From: Psilocybe azurescens
Taxonomy: Eukaryota; Basidiomycota; Agaricomycetes; Agaricales; Agrocybaceae
Direction of reading: 5' to 3'
Assembly (NCBI GenBank): GCA_023853785.1
Contig: JAJIRX010000032.1
Span: forward strand, 310,001 to 374,000
DNA length: 64,000 bases
Part shown: one piece after another, positions 23,142 to 34,868 of the stretch
Layout: every line of letters begins with the position of its first letter
Position numbering within the stretch: the first letter of the stretch is position 1
Program-made: the position numbers and the translations under genes
Notes under the pieces: model-generated
Seen by the model: the letters and a program-made list of their open reading frames with translations, nothing else
What the model was told of the DNA's origin: nothing
Database searches by the model: none

Positions 23142-24406
23142 TCAGAATCCAGGACTTGACCTGGATAACGGAGGATTGGGATATGAGTGATTTAGACTTT
23201 GGCTTGTTCCTGTATTGAGTTTGCTTGGTGTTTGTCTGTCTGAAAGGCTCTCATTAACGGCGGGAGTACGGGGGTCTTTCATGTTCTTTAGGACAAAAGC
23301 GGGATTTTTCTCGGCTTCTTTAAGCTTCTTGAACAAGTATAGAGGTTTTTCTTCCAGTTCCAATCTACGTTTCGTTCGATTGTCTAGTAAAAGAGAACTG
23401 TTTAACGTGTTCTCTTCCATTGAAAAATGAACGAACTTACTAGCTGGCCCAAAACTAATAAACATGGCATAATTTTGCCATTCATCTGTGTTGATTCGAT
23501 GCTTCTTCAGTGCGGCAGGAAGAACTTTCCAAGTAGGGTCGTCCAAGCTGACTTTGGTGTTATTGAAACTTTCTGAGGATTCCTGGCCGGAAGGCGTTGC
23601 TACGGAATTAAGAGTCGAGCTTTCTGCAGTCAATAGACTTGAACTGGCTCGTGATGATTCGTCACTCGTTGTGGCAGGACCATTGGCCGCTTGCACTTCG
23701 CTCCTGAGATAAGGAAGTCGTTTTCGAAGCTGGTTCGTACTTTCATCCTGGATACTGAAATGAGATGGCCATATACAAAGACTATGAGTGTAAGGCTTAC
23801 AGGGAATCCTATCGTAGAACGGAGTTTGATGATTTCATCGGAAAAGATCGCATGGCAAGCGTCAATGTTCTATTGTCTTCTTCCAGTGTACGGAGACGAG
23901 TAGCTGGAAAATAAAAAGGTAAGAAAACGGACAACATAGATTTTAGGTATGATCATGCCTTGGTCTTTGATAGTCGAGTGTATTTGTTCCAAGGAGACAA
24001 CGTCAGTAGATGAGAGCACTTCAGCTACACGTGGTGTCAACAAACCGATTGCTATGCGTCGAGTTATGCGACATACATGGTGGAACATAGCCGTCTTCGC
24101 TAAAGGGAATACTGTGGGCCAGTTTGAGGTGATATATGGACTTGAGTATCGATAAACGCTGGCCAATAGTAGTGATGCCGAACGCTTTGAGCCCATCAGA
24201 ATCCAGCATGCATAAAGAATCGCCCTGAATCTTGTGTTCTGGACGCGGACTGTCATTGCTATCAACAGTTATCACTGAGGAAATGTAGAACCTTTGATTT
24301 GTTCCTCGTATTGAGAGTACCCAAGGTTAGAAAACCATTGCTGTACGTCTGATTCATCCCAGTCTAGGATATGTTTGTCGATGGGGTCGTGAATGGCGCC
24401 GTCCAT
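23142..24406 (-). CDS. Ste50-like SAM-RA protein lacking SH3 domains (tandem paralog)
   Basis: This is a second, shorter adaptor of the same family. ATG 24406 begins MDGAIHDPIDKHILDWDESD and the SAM domain (VQQWFSNLGYSQYEEQIK, then GDSLCMLDSDGLKAFGI and TTIGQRLSILKSIYHLKLAH). The RA domain is VSLDDPTWKVLPAALKKHRI, NTDEWQNYAMFISFGPA, LELEEKPLYLFKKLKEAEK and NPAFVLKNMKDPRTP. Both domains are intact in their conserved positions, and the introns sit at the same places as in the neighbour. The frame stops at TGA 23142-23144, about 40-50 residues after the RA domain, in a Ser/Pro tail (SYPNPPLSRSSPGF). No SH3 follows. It could compete with the full-length copy or act like ascomycete Ste50; either role is inference. 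Confidence 0.82.
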
Positions 24407-24744
24407 GACGATAATTAGTAAATGATAAGTGGGTATTACTTGAAAAACAGAGTGGTAAGTTCCAGTGGTTATGTAGCTGAAGGGAGAACGATGTATAAAG
24501 CCAGCTGCATGGATAGAAGATAATGCAGTCAGATATCACTTGAAAGGGTCAAGGCTCGGTTGAAACTTGACAAATGACAACCTGGAATGACAGTTGTGTT
24601 AGTTGCCAGGCACGTGCCAGAGGAATACACAGCCACAGAAATGGTGGTCCCTGAATCTGATCTCCACTACTACCGTGACTTACCTTACATTCAAGAACTA
24701 CGGACTTGTTCAAAAATACTCGGTGCATCGTCTTGGCCACATAC
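24407..24744. promoter_or_regulatory. Divergent intergenic region
   Basis: This lies between the divergent starts of the SH3-less adaptor and the gene at 24745. A weak plus-strand frame (ATG 24641, MVVPESDLHYYRDLPY) might be an upstream open reading frame or extra 5' exon; I did not include it. Confidence 0.3.
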
Positions 24745-27700
24745 ATGGACGATCCATGGGCCAACGCATGGGGGAACCTACAAAGCCAAGTCCGGATTCT
24801 CTGCCGTCCAGCTCTACTTGGTCTGCGCCTCCCGTCCCAACAATACATGGCGACCATGCCAGTGGAGGCGATCTTGCACTTCCTTCATGGTCTACACAAC
24901 CAACAGCAGCGCAATGGAGCGACCCGGACACTGCTGAAGCTTTGTGGAGCGACGATATATCTACAGTCTGGAATCCATTTCCCTCGACAGTTGACAAGGT
25001 TTCTTTGAGCGCAGATTCAATAGCATCCCAGCTTGAAATTGAGGTTTCTCCTCCAGTGTTATCTGAGGACGTTCCGGAGCTTCGCCCCCTTCTCGTTCAG
25101 TTTCTTTAACGCCTGAAGATGATACACCTCCTGCTTCGTCAACTGCAGACTCTTCAGATACTCCACCGCATTCACCGCAACTAACCACACCGGTGCCTCC
25201 TCCACTTTTAATCGGGCCCGTTGAGGATCTTGACGCGTTTGGTACCTTTGAGACAGCTAACGAAGATGCTGACTCCGAAGAATGGTCATCATCTAAACCC
25301 AGTTTATCTCTCCCTTCTGCCGATGCTGCTGTCTGGGGTGGGTCATGGGAAGGTTCTTCTGTTGCCGCCTCAGTCGACGCAAAAAGCGAAGCAAGTACAG
25401 AACTGGATGACGCTTGGGAAGTGGCTCGTCAGCAAAAGAGAAGCAGGATCAACACGTCGTTCGTATAGCCTCCACACATGAACCGCAGCGGAAAAAGTAA
25501 ACTGATTACTGTGTAGCCACCAGAACTACTAGCGTCGATTCTCCAACAATTCGAGGATTTATCCGGAGATTTATGGCCCAATTCTGTGCCGTCCTCAACT
25601 AGCTCTCACGATACACAATTGCCTATGGACATGGAAGAACACCTTGGTCTGTGAGTCTTTTCAGTCTTGCATATATCTCTATCTATTGATCCTCAAATTC
25701 GGATCCTCAGAGCCCCCATCGTTCTCAAATTGGTTCCCAGAGACTTGACCCTACCTGCAAGTGTACCATTCCCTAAGACATTTACTTCAAAACAAATGTC
25801 CGAAGCTCTCAAAATGACTCGACATGCACCTTTGACCCGTATTAGTCCAATGTCGTTTTATATGTCGTCAAAAGGGCTGACATCTTGGGAAGCCTCCGTT
25901 AAGGCAAAGCCTAACATTGTACAAGAAGATTTTACTCCTGCAGGTTGGAAAATTCTGGAAAATGCGAAAGCCGAGGTTTTGTCGACAGAAGATGTTAAAA
26001 GAAACCCAACGGTGGTTTGCTTTCCTTTTTGGAAGGAGAACAACAAATTCTGCCTCAGAAAACATAGCTAACACAAGGTCTGCCTCGCCTATTAGTAACT
26101 CAGGAACGTCCTCCGTCAAACCAGGGACCTCTCCTCGACCAAGCATAGACAGTGGCCGTCGCAGTATCAGTCAAAGCCAAACAGGTGGATCAACAGCTCC
26201 GTCTTCTCCCAGTGTGGCTTCATTCGGTGGAAATACTCCTGCAATTCTGACGAAAGATACCAATCCCTTGTCAGATGATAATGCGATATCTACAGTCATG
26301 TCGCCCGTCTCGCAGGAGATAGAAATGCCACCGCAGCCGTCTGTAGTTTCTAGGTTTCTTGACCGGTTTTCGTCTCGTTCCGCCAAATCGTCAAATTCTC
26401 GAGATTCTCTTATGCTTTCGCCTGACGACCTCGAATTCCTTTCTGACGTACCCACAATCGACACAAGTCCGGATACAAGTACAGGATTGGATGCTCTGAG
26501 TATGATGATTAAATCACCTCCCATTCCAACTGCTTTACCCCCGCCACTCAAGCCGCCCCCTAGAGCGCCGCCTCAGATATCCAGAACCGTTCCAAAAGAG
26601 CAGCCCCCTGCTGATGACTTTTCTTTCTTTCTTCGACAACGGTAGCGAACACGTCCCATCTGGGCCGTCGTTATCGCCATTGAAACCGGCGCCCACGCCA
26701 CCTGTCATTGCTCTGACACAACTTCCCTCATCTTCTACTCAGGCTCTTGCAACAAACCATACTTCGAACACTGTTAAAAGTTCAGAGCAAACGTCCCAAA
26801 CTAACAAAAGCAATACCGACCAATCTTGGCCCTCGTTTGATTACCCCACGATACCGATGAGCAAGCTTGCCCCCACGAAACGGCCTTTTGTTGCCATAAT
26901 GGCAACATCCACATCATCCACACCATCCACACCTCCACTTCTTCCAAAGCCAACTTCTGGTTTTGTATTATCACCTCCACCGCCGTTAAGTAGACGTACA
27001 ACTACTAGTTCCGGTGCTGAATCTAGTAGCATTTTGCCTTTGCCACCTCCACCAACTTCACGAGCACCCACTCCTAGCCGGCCTTTAGAACAGCCCAGTC
27101 TCCTTCCCCCGCCCTTGACAACAACTATCAATGATGAAGATGATTTTGCGGACTTCCTCTCATCTCCTTCTGATACTACACAAACCACACAACTTTCATT
27201 TGGCGATTTTGCACCCTCAAGAGCAAGTGTTAAACAGTCCACATCTACCCAACACCAACAGACCTCCACAGGCAACCTCTTCGACGACTTTGATGACTTC
27301 ATTGATCCACCTCCTCAACCGCCTGCAAAACCGTCACCCCCGAAGTCATTTTCGCCTCCCACCCATTCACCAGCCGTTCCGAAGAATTCTAATCATGGAA
27401 GTGCCAACAATCACAAACCTATTAGAGTGGCTAACCATTCCAAAACCTTGAGTTTGATGGAGAACGTAGCGGCACGCGGACGTTGGCTAGCACCCCTTCT
27501 CCTCTCCCGGAAGCTTTGCCTCCACCCGAGACAACCAACAGCAAATCCTCCACTGTTGACTTCTTCTCTACTGGTTCATCAATGCAGGCACAACAAGCAC
27601 AAGTTACTGCCTCCCTTGCTGCTGCTGCTCCATCGCGTAGTTCGAATGAGAAGCCTCCTTCGTGGAACTTTCCCCCTCCTTCAAATCGCACATTCCTCAC

Positions 27701-27860
27701 ACCTATCCTACAGTCGACTCAGGCTACTTTCTCAGAGTCTCCAAGCAAACCCCAGCCTCTGTTGCAGCCGTTGGTTGCGCAGACCGGCGCCCCCACCTCA
27801 ACAGGGACAAAGACCGGTGGACTGTCAGCTCAAGACCTATCTTTCTTCGAAGGTCTATGA
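24745..27860 (+). CDS. Large disordered protein with aftiphilin-like Phe/acidic motifs; frame broken in several places
   Basis: I do not recognise a full-length family. The best start is ATG 24745, MDDPWANAWG. The chain is Ser/Pro/Thr-rich with short acidic-aromatic motifs: DAFGTFE, AAVWGGSWEG, DDFADFLSS, SFGDFAPS, NLFDDFDDF and a C-terminal AQDLSFFEGL (TGA 27858-27860). Such FxxF and DF motifs bind ear domains of clathrin adaptors in aftiphilin-type proteins, so an AP-1 or endosomal accessory role is possible. A more ordered segment near 25520-25990 reads PPELLASILQQFEDLSGDLW and TPAGWKILENAKAEV. The coding sense changes frame near 24770-24774, 25085-25089, 25434-25437, 26011-26030, 26619-26634 and 27471. 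Most are homopolymers where one more base restores the frame. It is therefore either misread sequence or a decaying gene. Few introns. Confidence 0.5.
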
Positions 27861-28844
27861 TAACAATGCGTTCTCTTTGAAACTCTGCATGTTCCTTTGA
27901 CTCTCGGTGGAATGTATCTATATTTTTATTCTTTTGCAATGTAATAAACCATCATTTTAACCAGATTGTGAGGGGGCGAGGAACAATCTTCCCTTGGGAC
28001 GCACTTTCCCTTTCACGACCAACATTACATTGATGGGTGCGTATGTCGATATTGGTGCAATGTTTCTCCCCTTCGAATTTGGCTATTCGGTCCCTCAAGG
28101 TCTAGTCGAATACACCAGCAATTTTACCAACCCTCGACGCTCAAGGTGCCGCTTGCACCTTAGTGTCACTCTTACTGCCTCTAGAATGGAATAATAGGTA
28201 GCTAGCATCATTTATTAACCACTGTACTGCTCAAAGTCAACGCGCTGCCCTATGAAGGTAATGCGCATCTCATCTCGGATACCATTATGCCGAGACTCAC
28301 ACACAGGTAAGAGTAGAAGGTTCATATAACATACTATACTAAACATACTATACTACTTCAAGTTAGTACATAATACTAACAACAGTGCCCACATTTTTAG
28401 TCTAACACCTTCGGGTCGGATTTGTTGAAACCTTTTCAGTGATTGAAATTTTGACCATTTACTGTCACAATCGACTCCGAGGTTTCTCGAAACTCTTACA
28501 TACCAGCTCTTACGAACTTCCATTCTGTCGCGGTGGTACTACTCAATGCGGAAAACAATCTATTTTTACAAAGCACTGCAGATGTCAGCTTAATAGCCAG
28601 CTTTGAAGTCGGCACCGTCAGCGATAGGGACAAGGATGACATTGCTACCAGTGAGGCAGTGACCTGCAGTGACCAATGAATGATATAAATCATAGGTAGA
28701 CATCTTCGTCCTGCCATATAGAAGCTGCCTTCTCACTTCCTGGCCCATATACGCTTCAGATTAGAGCCTGGGGCGTAGCATCCGCCACTGGCAGCGCCGA
28801 CCAGCGATCGACTGTCATCTAGATTAGCATTCAATCGTAACAAC
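27861..28844. other. Intergenic region, about 1 kb
   Basis: This contains the 3' end of the preceding gene and the promoter of the next. A plus-strand frame at 27994-28194 has no recognisable feature. Short repeated TACTATACTA-like words occur near 28330-28355. No gene called. Confidence 0.4.
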
Positions 28845-29330
28845 ATGAGCCATCAGCATCAGCAACCTCATGGGGTCCCAACATATGTTCGTGGAGGCCA
28901 CCCTCGAATGACAGGCTATCGTATCCTGGTTATTGCACTCACTACTGGCTTTGGGTTGTCCAAGGCGAAACTGTCTTACGATGGTTACTCTACGGCCCCT
29001 AACACACTCGACTGGCTGTATGGTGTTGTAGCTTTTTTGATGTAAGCGCTTCTCGCTCTGTCTTCGCCTGTGTGCTGGTAGCTCAGTGGCACTGCTAAAG
29101 AAGATGCTCATTTGTTCTTTTGATATCAGCATCTATTGGTTGGGCATATATGAAAGACACGCGATGCACAGCATGCCATGGCTATTCGAGGTCGATTATT
29201 TCGTGTTGATTTGGCGATTTATAACCGGTAAGAATAGTAGGATCTTTGCCATCATCTATTATTTTATATTTACTTTGCTGACTGTTTTCCACTGGAAATA
29301 GGGAATCGTGCGACGAGATATCCCGACTAA
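28845..29330 (+). CDS. Small conserved fungal membrane protein, two predicted spans
   Basis: ATG 28845 reads MSHQHQQPHGVPTYVRGGH, then RMTGYRILVIALTTGFGLSK (first hydrophobic segment) and STAPNTLDWLYGVVAFL. An intron (GTAAGC at 29042 or so, to CAG near 29130) joins this to IYWLGIYERHA, completing a second span, then MPWLFEVDYFVLIWRFIT. The layout (first span, loop with TLDW, second span, YWLGLYE, PWLF) is one I recall from small unnamed proteins in mushroom genomes, with no known function. The end is uncertain. Splicing GTAAGAATAG at about 29228 to AG near 29300 gives a stop at 29330; reading through gives FHWK and a stop at 29301. About 105-125 residues. Confidence 0.58.
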
Positions 29331-29557
29331 AATCTGCCTAATTATATTATTTTATACCAATTACGAAGATAATTTAAGAGTATCTACGCCTCCGTCCGAG
29401 TCCAGCAAATATACATAATCCGAGATAAAGCGAAACGAAGAGAAAAAAGAAGTTCAAAGGATGGCCAGTAAAATTCTGGATGCACCAAAAGGACAAATGG
29501 AAATGAGATACCATACGACCAAAAGAACCAAAGGAAACAGTAAAAAGACAAGAAAGA

Positions 29558-32500
29558 TCATATGTGGGTAACAGTATGGGAACGCGTCCGCATCTCGATG
29601 CCACCACTGTCTTCGTCTTCGTCGTCGTCATCCTCGCCCCCTGCTTCTGCTGTGTACTCCCTGCCCCCACACCCATATTCATACCCGCAATGGCACCCGC
29701 ACTTTCCAACCGCTGCAAGATACCCACTTCTCCACCTCCATCCACCTCATCCCCATTCATTGCTGGGCCAGATACATGCGCATTACGCAATGATGCAGGA
29801 ATCGCCGGTACAGGTGGTGAACCAGGCCCTCCAGCACTGAGAGTAAGAGATTGGGCGAAATGGCTTGTAAGATCGGGCTCGCTCAATGCGCTGCGGCGTG
29901 GTGCCATTGACGGCGTTGTTGATGTCGATTGTTGGGCATGTGGGTTGATGTTCGCGTTCGCGTCCGTGGGTTCATGCATGTGCGCATCCACGTTGCCTGG
30001 GTTTGTATCGCCACCGGACAATGGACTGGGTCTTCTTCCGCCACCCTGATGATGCGTCTGATATGACCCATGCCCAACCGCTTCCTGATAACTTGGCAAC
30101 CCCCTCATGCTACTCAATGGCGGCACACCACCTATGAACCCGCGCGACGCAATAGAATAATCTGGCACCTCAGTAAGTGCACGATGTAGCAACGCTGGAC
30201 CTGTCAACTGTTGTTGATGCTGTTGTTGGTGCTGCTGCAACTGCTGTTGTTGAAGGTTGGCCTGTGCGTACGGCGATGAAATAGCTGCGCGGCGGAGTGC
30301 TGCAAGCTCGGATGTGGACATAGACGGGTGTCCTAGAGGTGAACTGATTTGCGCCTGTGATTGTGCATTCCGGTGAGTGGTAGGTACCTGTTGGTCCTCT
30401 GAAGCGCCTGTGAAAGACGCTGCGAACAGATCATGCGAGGTGGGATGTGGTGAGTTAAGGACCGAGTCAGCGGTGTAAGTGTATGTCGACGCCGCAGAGG
30501 ACGCTGGGTAGGTGCTGCCCGTATGCTGGCTGTAGTGGGAGCGGTCGCCGTCTGGCATAGGAGAGCTACTGCGACTGTTCCCCCTGCTTCCCTCCCTGCT
30601 TCGCGATGCATTGCCCCTTTCCTCACGGTGCTGGTGCGGGTGGTCTTTATCGTCGTGGCGGTGTTTATGCCCCCAAGCGAAAGCGCCGTGAAGGGCTTCA
30701 TCGTAGCCTTGAACAGACTCTGCAGATTCCGCATGCCGTGACCCGAACCATGCACGTCGTGCGAGGTGGAAGAGCCATGCTCGCCTGGCGATCTCTCACC
30801 AGACGCAGAAGCACCTGCACCGACTGGCGCAGACGATAAAGGCTCGTAAACATACCCAAGAGACGCGGGCGCGTTGACAGGCGATCCGGGACGCGAGCGG
30901 GCCTCTCGCTCCTGATGCTCGCCCCCGCCAGTACCAGTAGCACCGTGATGGTGGTCGCTCCCTCCGACCCTCTCAGGACTTCCTGCTCTGCTATTCGCTC
31001 TGCTCCCCACCCGACTTCCCCACCGACTATGTCTTCCTCCCGCCGCAGGGGCGACGTACTGCAGAACCGAGGGCGGCGTGCGCACACCCCCAAGCACGGG
31101 CGAGAACGTCCCCGTGCCTGGTGTCCCTGTGTTCGCCGTATCCCCGCCACCAGACTGTCGCGCCGTGTCCCCGCTCAGACTGAGCAGCAGCTCCGAGTTG
31201 ACCCAGTCCAGCGGCGTGCTTGAGCCTGAGCTCGTCGGCAGCGGCACTTGGGGGAGATGCGACATCACGTGGGCGTGACCCTCGCCGTCGCTCCCAGGTG
31301 TGGTTGCTGTCGCTTCGGGCACGCCAGTCCCAATTGCATTCTCGCCACTGCCTGCTGCCGCCGCCGTTGCCGCTCTGAACGCCGGAGGATCGCTTTCCGA
31401 CGCCATGGCAGCTGGACTGGTGGGCATGCTCGCCCCCTGCCGCCGACGACCCATGGATTGCTGACACGCATCGTGACGGCCTCCGGGAGGAACATATTCG
31501 CCACCCTGTCTCGCACATGCGCGGTATAGCTAGGCAGCTCCCTGTCCCCGCCTCGTCCCATCTGATCCTCCCCTCCAGCACCAGCACCACCCGTGCCTGC
31601 GCCACTCCCGCCCCCTTCCCCAGCATCCTCGCCCAAGTGGTTGATCCCCCACACGTCCTCGTCCTCGCTCTCCAAGGTGTAGCTGAGCCCAGGGCAGCTG
31701 CGCACCATCATCCGGCGCGACATCAGGCTGGCGTCGCGTGCCTCCTCCTTGAGCCGCCCGTCGAGTATGATCACCGGCAGGCTGCATCGCAGCTCGGAGA
31801 TGTGCCCGTCGTGGTTGCGGATGAAGATGCTCCATCGCAGGCGATGCGAGACCGCGATGGGCTCGAGACTGTGCGACGGCGTAACGAGCACCGGCGGGGT
31901 AGATACCGACGACGACGCGGGGAACGGGGATGTGGGCGTGTGCGCATGCGAGTTCGAATGGGAGGATAATGATAGCGACGGGAAATGTGAGGTGGAAGCA
32001 GACGCAGAGCCGGGAGCAGAGTATGGGGCGTGCGCAGGCGTCGTTGCCCCGGAGCCGCCCGCTGACGCTGCAGCATCGGTGTACGAGGAGGGCGGGATCG
32101 GCATCTTGATGCACGCCACGATGTCGTGGTTCTCGTAGCCCAGCTGGCGTTCTCGCTCCTCGTCCGCTTCTCTCTGTTGTCTCCTCCTGGCCTGCTCCGT
32201 CATGCCATCCGAGCCTGACGCGGAAGAAGGGTCATAACTTGGCGAATGAGCAGGGTCGGAATACCCAAACTCTCCCTGCGCAGAAGCCGGTCGCGAATTA
32301 CCTATCCCTGCAAAGCCGAAGCCCAACTTGGGCCTGCTCTCGCCGTGCCCATTCCCTGAGCTACCACCAGCACCCTGCCCAGCACCCCAATCCACCTCCA
32401 CCGCTCTCCCATCCACAATCTCATGCCTAATACTACACACCGCGCGCGTCTCCTCCTGCGTGCCACTCCGCGCATACACCTTGCTCGTCTCCCACAGCGT

Positions 32501-33751
32501 GCTCACCACGCTCGCAACACTCACGCCCTTGCCCAGCGGACTGAACTTGACCACGGCGCCGAGCGTGTCGCCCGCGGCCCACGCCTTATGGGGGAGCATA
32601 ATCGCATACATCATTTTATCCGGCCACGTGTTCTCGATCTCGAGCGTCTGCTGGTACTCGAGCGCCTCGGGCGTGAAGGTGCGGAGGAGCGGGACGGGGT
32701 GGATCGCCTGCAGGTTGTGTGCGAGCCCTGTCCGCGTGGCGACTGCGCGCAGCTTGTATGCGACGGACGCGCTGCCCAGCGCGGGCGTGGTGATGGAGGA
32801 AGGGAGTGACCCGCCGATGGAAAGGCTGAATGGGAAGTAGTGCTTCCCGGCTTTGAGCGTGCGAGCGTGCCGCTTTGAAGAAGAGGACGATCCGGATTCG
32901 AGGAAGGACCAGTCGTGGTTGCAGACGACATAGGTGATCGAGGTGCTATTGTTAATCAATCTACGGGAATAAGTCAATAAACCTGCACCACAAACACGAT
33001 CGCTGCGGCAAAGGAAACGAGACAAGTAGAAAAAGAAAGGGAGGGTGTTTGACTCCAAAAGGGGAACAAGAAAAACTCACGATTCATTTGCAGGCATCGG
33101 AATCCTGGCCTTGCCCCTAAACTGCAGCGTGAGCTCCTTGAGTGTCGTCGACTCGGTCAGATACAACACGACATGGCCGCTGAGCGTGGTGGGCTCTACG
33201 TCCGGACCGGTGCCTTTGAGCGTAAGATACGGTGCGTCGGGGATGATCGAGATATGTGGCTTATCCTTCTCTTTCTGTTGAGGAGCACCCATCGTGCTGG
33301 GTGCGTTACTATGATGTGGGTAGTGCTGTTGTGTTGTGGCGGAGGAAGAGGAAAATGGAGAATGAGGAAGGGATGGTGGCGGCGTGCCGTGCGGCTGAGG
33401 GTGCTGTTCAAAGGCGTATCCTTGCAGGTGGTCGTGACTGGGGTGGTCGTGGTCGTGATGGTCGTCTGGAGAGTGCGAGTGCGGATGTGGGTGTGAATAT
33501 GAATGGGAGTTGTGGTTGTGGGATGAAAAGGAGGAGGATGCAAAGGAGGATACACGCGGGAGGTGGAAGTTTATATGAAACGGCGAGTGTGAGCTACTGC
33601 CGCTAGTGCTGGGGCCACTTCCGCTGGGGGTGCCCTGGTAGGAAGGGGGCGGATGGCCAGATAACGATAACGAATCCGGCGTTGCTGCAGCAGCGCGTTG
33701 TTGATGTGGATTATAATCAGGGTGGGTAGAAGACTGAAATTGCGACCCCAT
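29558..33751 (-). CDS. Arrestin-related trafficking adaptor (ART/alpha-arrestin), frame broken at three G runs
   Basis: ART proteins recruit the ubiquitin ligase Rsp5 to plasma-membrane transporters for endocytosis. ATG 33751 opens MGSQFQSSTHPDYNPHQQ. A His/Ser-rich disordered stretch (about 33400-33540) precedes the arrestin N fold: HISIIPDAPYLTLKG, SGHVVLYLTESTTLKELTLQ, FRGKARIPMPANES. After one intron come SITYVVCNHDWSFLE, LKAGKHYFPFSLSIGGSLPS, VAYKLRAVATRTGL and the arrestin C part ENTWPDKMMYAIMLPHKAW, AGDTLGAVVKFSPLGKG. The long tail includes a Q/H-rich tract (about 30200-30260) and GLPSYQEAV, an LPxY-type Rsp5 site. Frame changes at the G runs complementary to 31433-31437, 30670-30674 and 29637-29641 are each repaired by one more G. 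The last gives an acidic end finishing RTRSHTVTHI, TGA 29558-29560. Confidence 0.8.
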
Positions 33752-34484
33752 TCTTGTATTGTTGTCCTACACGAGAAAAAAATTGGATGGATGATGCGAT
33801 TTCTAGAAAATGAAGATATGTAGCACGTTGCGCCCGGAATAGACTTTGCGATCTAGAATTGAGCGCTTGAGCAGATGCTTAATGGAAGAACGATCTGTGA
33901 ACATATGGGTTGGGCTTACTGGGCGTATGCAGGCTAAACAAAGCAGTTTGGCTGTTCGTCCGAGATTGAAGAATGTTCGTGGTGCTGGCCTGGTGACGCG
34001 CCTGTGGCAAAAATACGCACTGGAACAAGCGTATGGCGTATGTTCGGAGTCTGGATGAGCTGTGCAAGATCACGGTAGTTATTGTTTTGTGCAATATGAC
34101 GATGATGATTCTGATAATGAAGGGTGCAATTATGGAAATGGAAGACGGATTTGAGGGTATTGTCGTCGGTTCAGGGTAATTGTTGTGGTTCAGACTGCAC
34201 AAAAGAATCAATGGTACCATATGCATAAAGAGGGAAAGGAATCAACTTACAGTATTTATTACAGTCAAGTCCTTGTGAGACCGTAATCCAATCGCGTCGA
34301 TCGAGCACCCGCATTGAGGTTCAGGTAACACGACTTGGTTTATAAAACAAAGCCGACGGCGGTTTAACGGGAGATACATCACCCATCACACAATTCGTCG
34401 ATCGCTCGGATCGCCACCTCCGACTACCCACGTGTCTCCCTCCCTACCCCTTCCGCTTTCACCCCTCGAACACGCCGCCGGGAA
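33752..34484. promoter_or_regulatory. Upstream region of the arrestin gene
   Basis: This should hold the arrestin promoter. Small frames on both strands (33846-34058 plus; 33879-34226 minus) show no family features. Confidence 0.35.
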
Positions 34485-34868
34485 ATGTCGTATCCTACAT
34501 CTAACCAGATGCACTCCGACCTCGGAGAAGTGGGCAGTACTCTCAGCCTAGCGTCTTTGAACACTACGTCCATACTCAACATTGAGCCGGTCTCTGATGT
34601 CTTACACCCAGGACGAACTGACGGGAGACCCAAGAGATAAAGCGGGACGGAGTGTATCCGTACCCTTTCCTCACTCGTCCTTCTTTTCGATGTCAAGGGG
34701 GCCGGTCAAGCGCGATATCTAGAAGTATGCAACAAGATGTACGACGCTATGGCCCAAGCCTCCCAGGCAGGGCCCAAAGGACGAACCACGGTCATCTACT
34801 CGTTGCACCATGAAATAAGTATCGCTTTAGAGGATTATGAGGGTGTGTCGATCACGGACTACCTATAG
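34485..34868 (+). pseudogene. Possible coding relic of unknown protein, one in-frame stop
   Basis: A single frame from ATG 34485 (MSYPTSNQMHSDLGEVGS) runs to TAA 34638-34640. It then stays open in the same frame to TAG 34866-34868 with protein-like content (TLSSLVLLFDVKGAGQARYL, CNKMYDAMAQASQ, TTVIYSLHHEISIALEDYE). This could be a gene with an unrecognised small intron, a decayed gene, or chance. I know no homolog. Confidence 0.2.
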
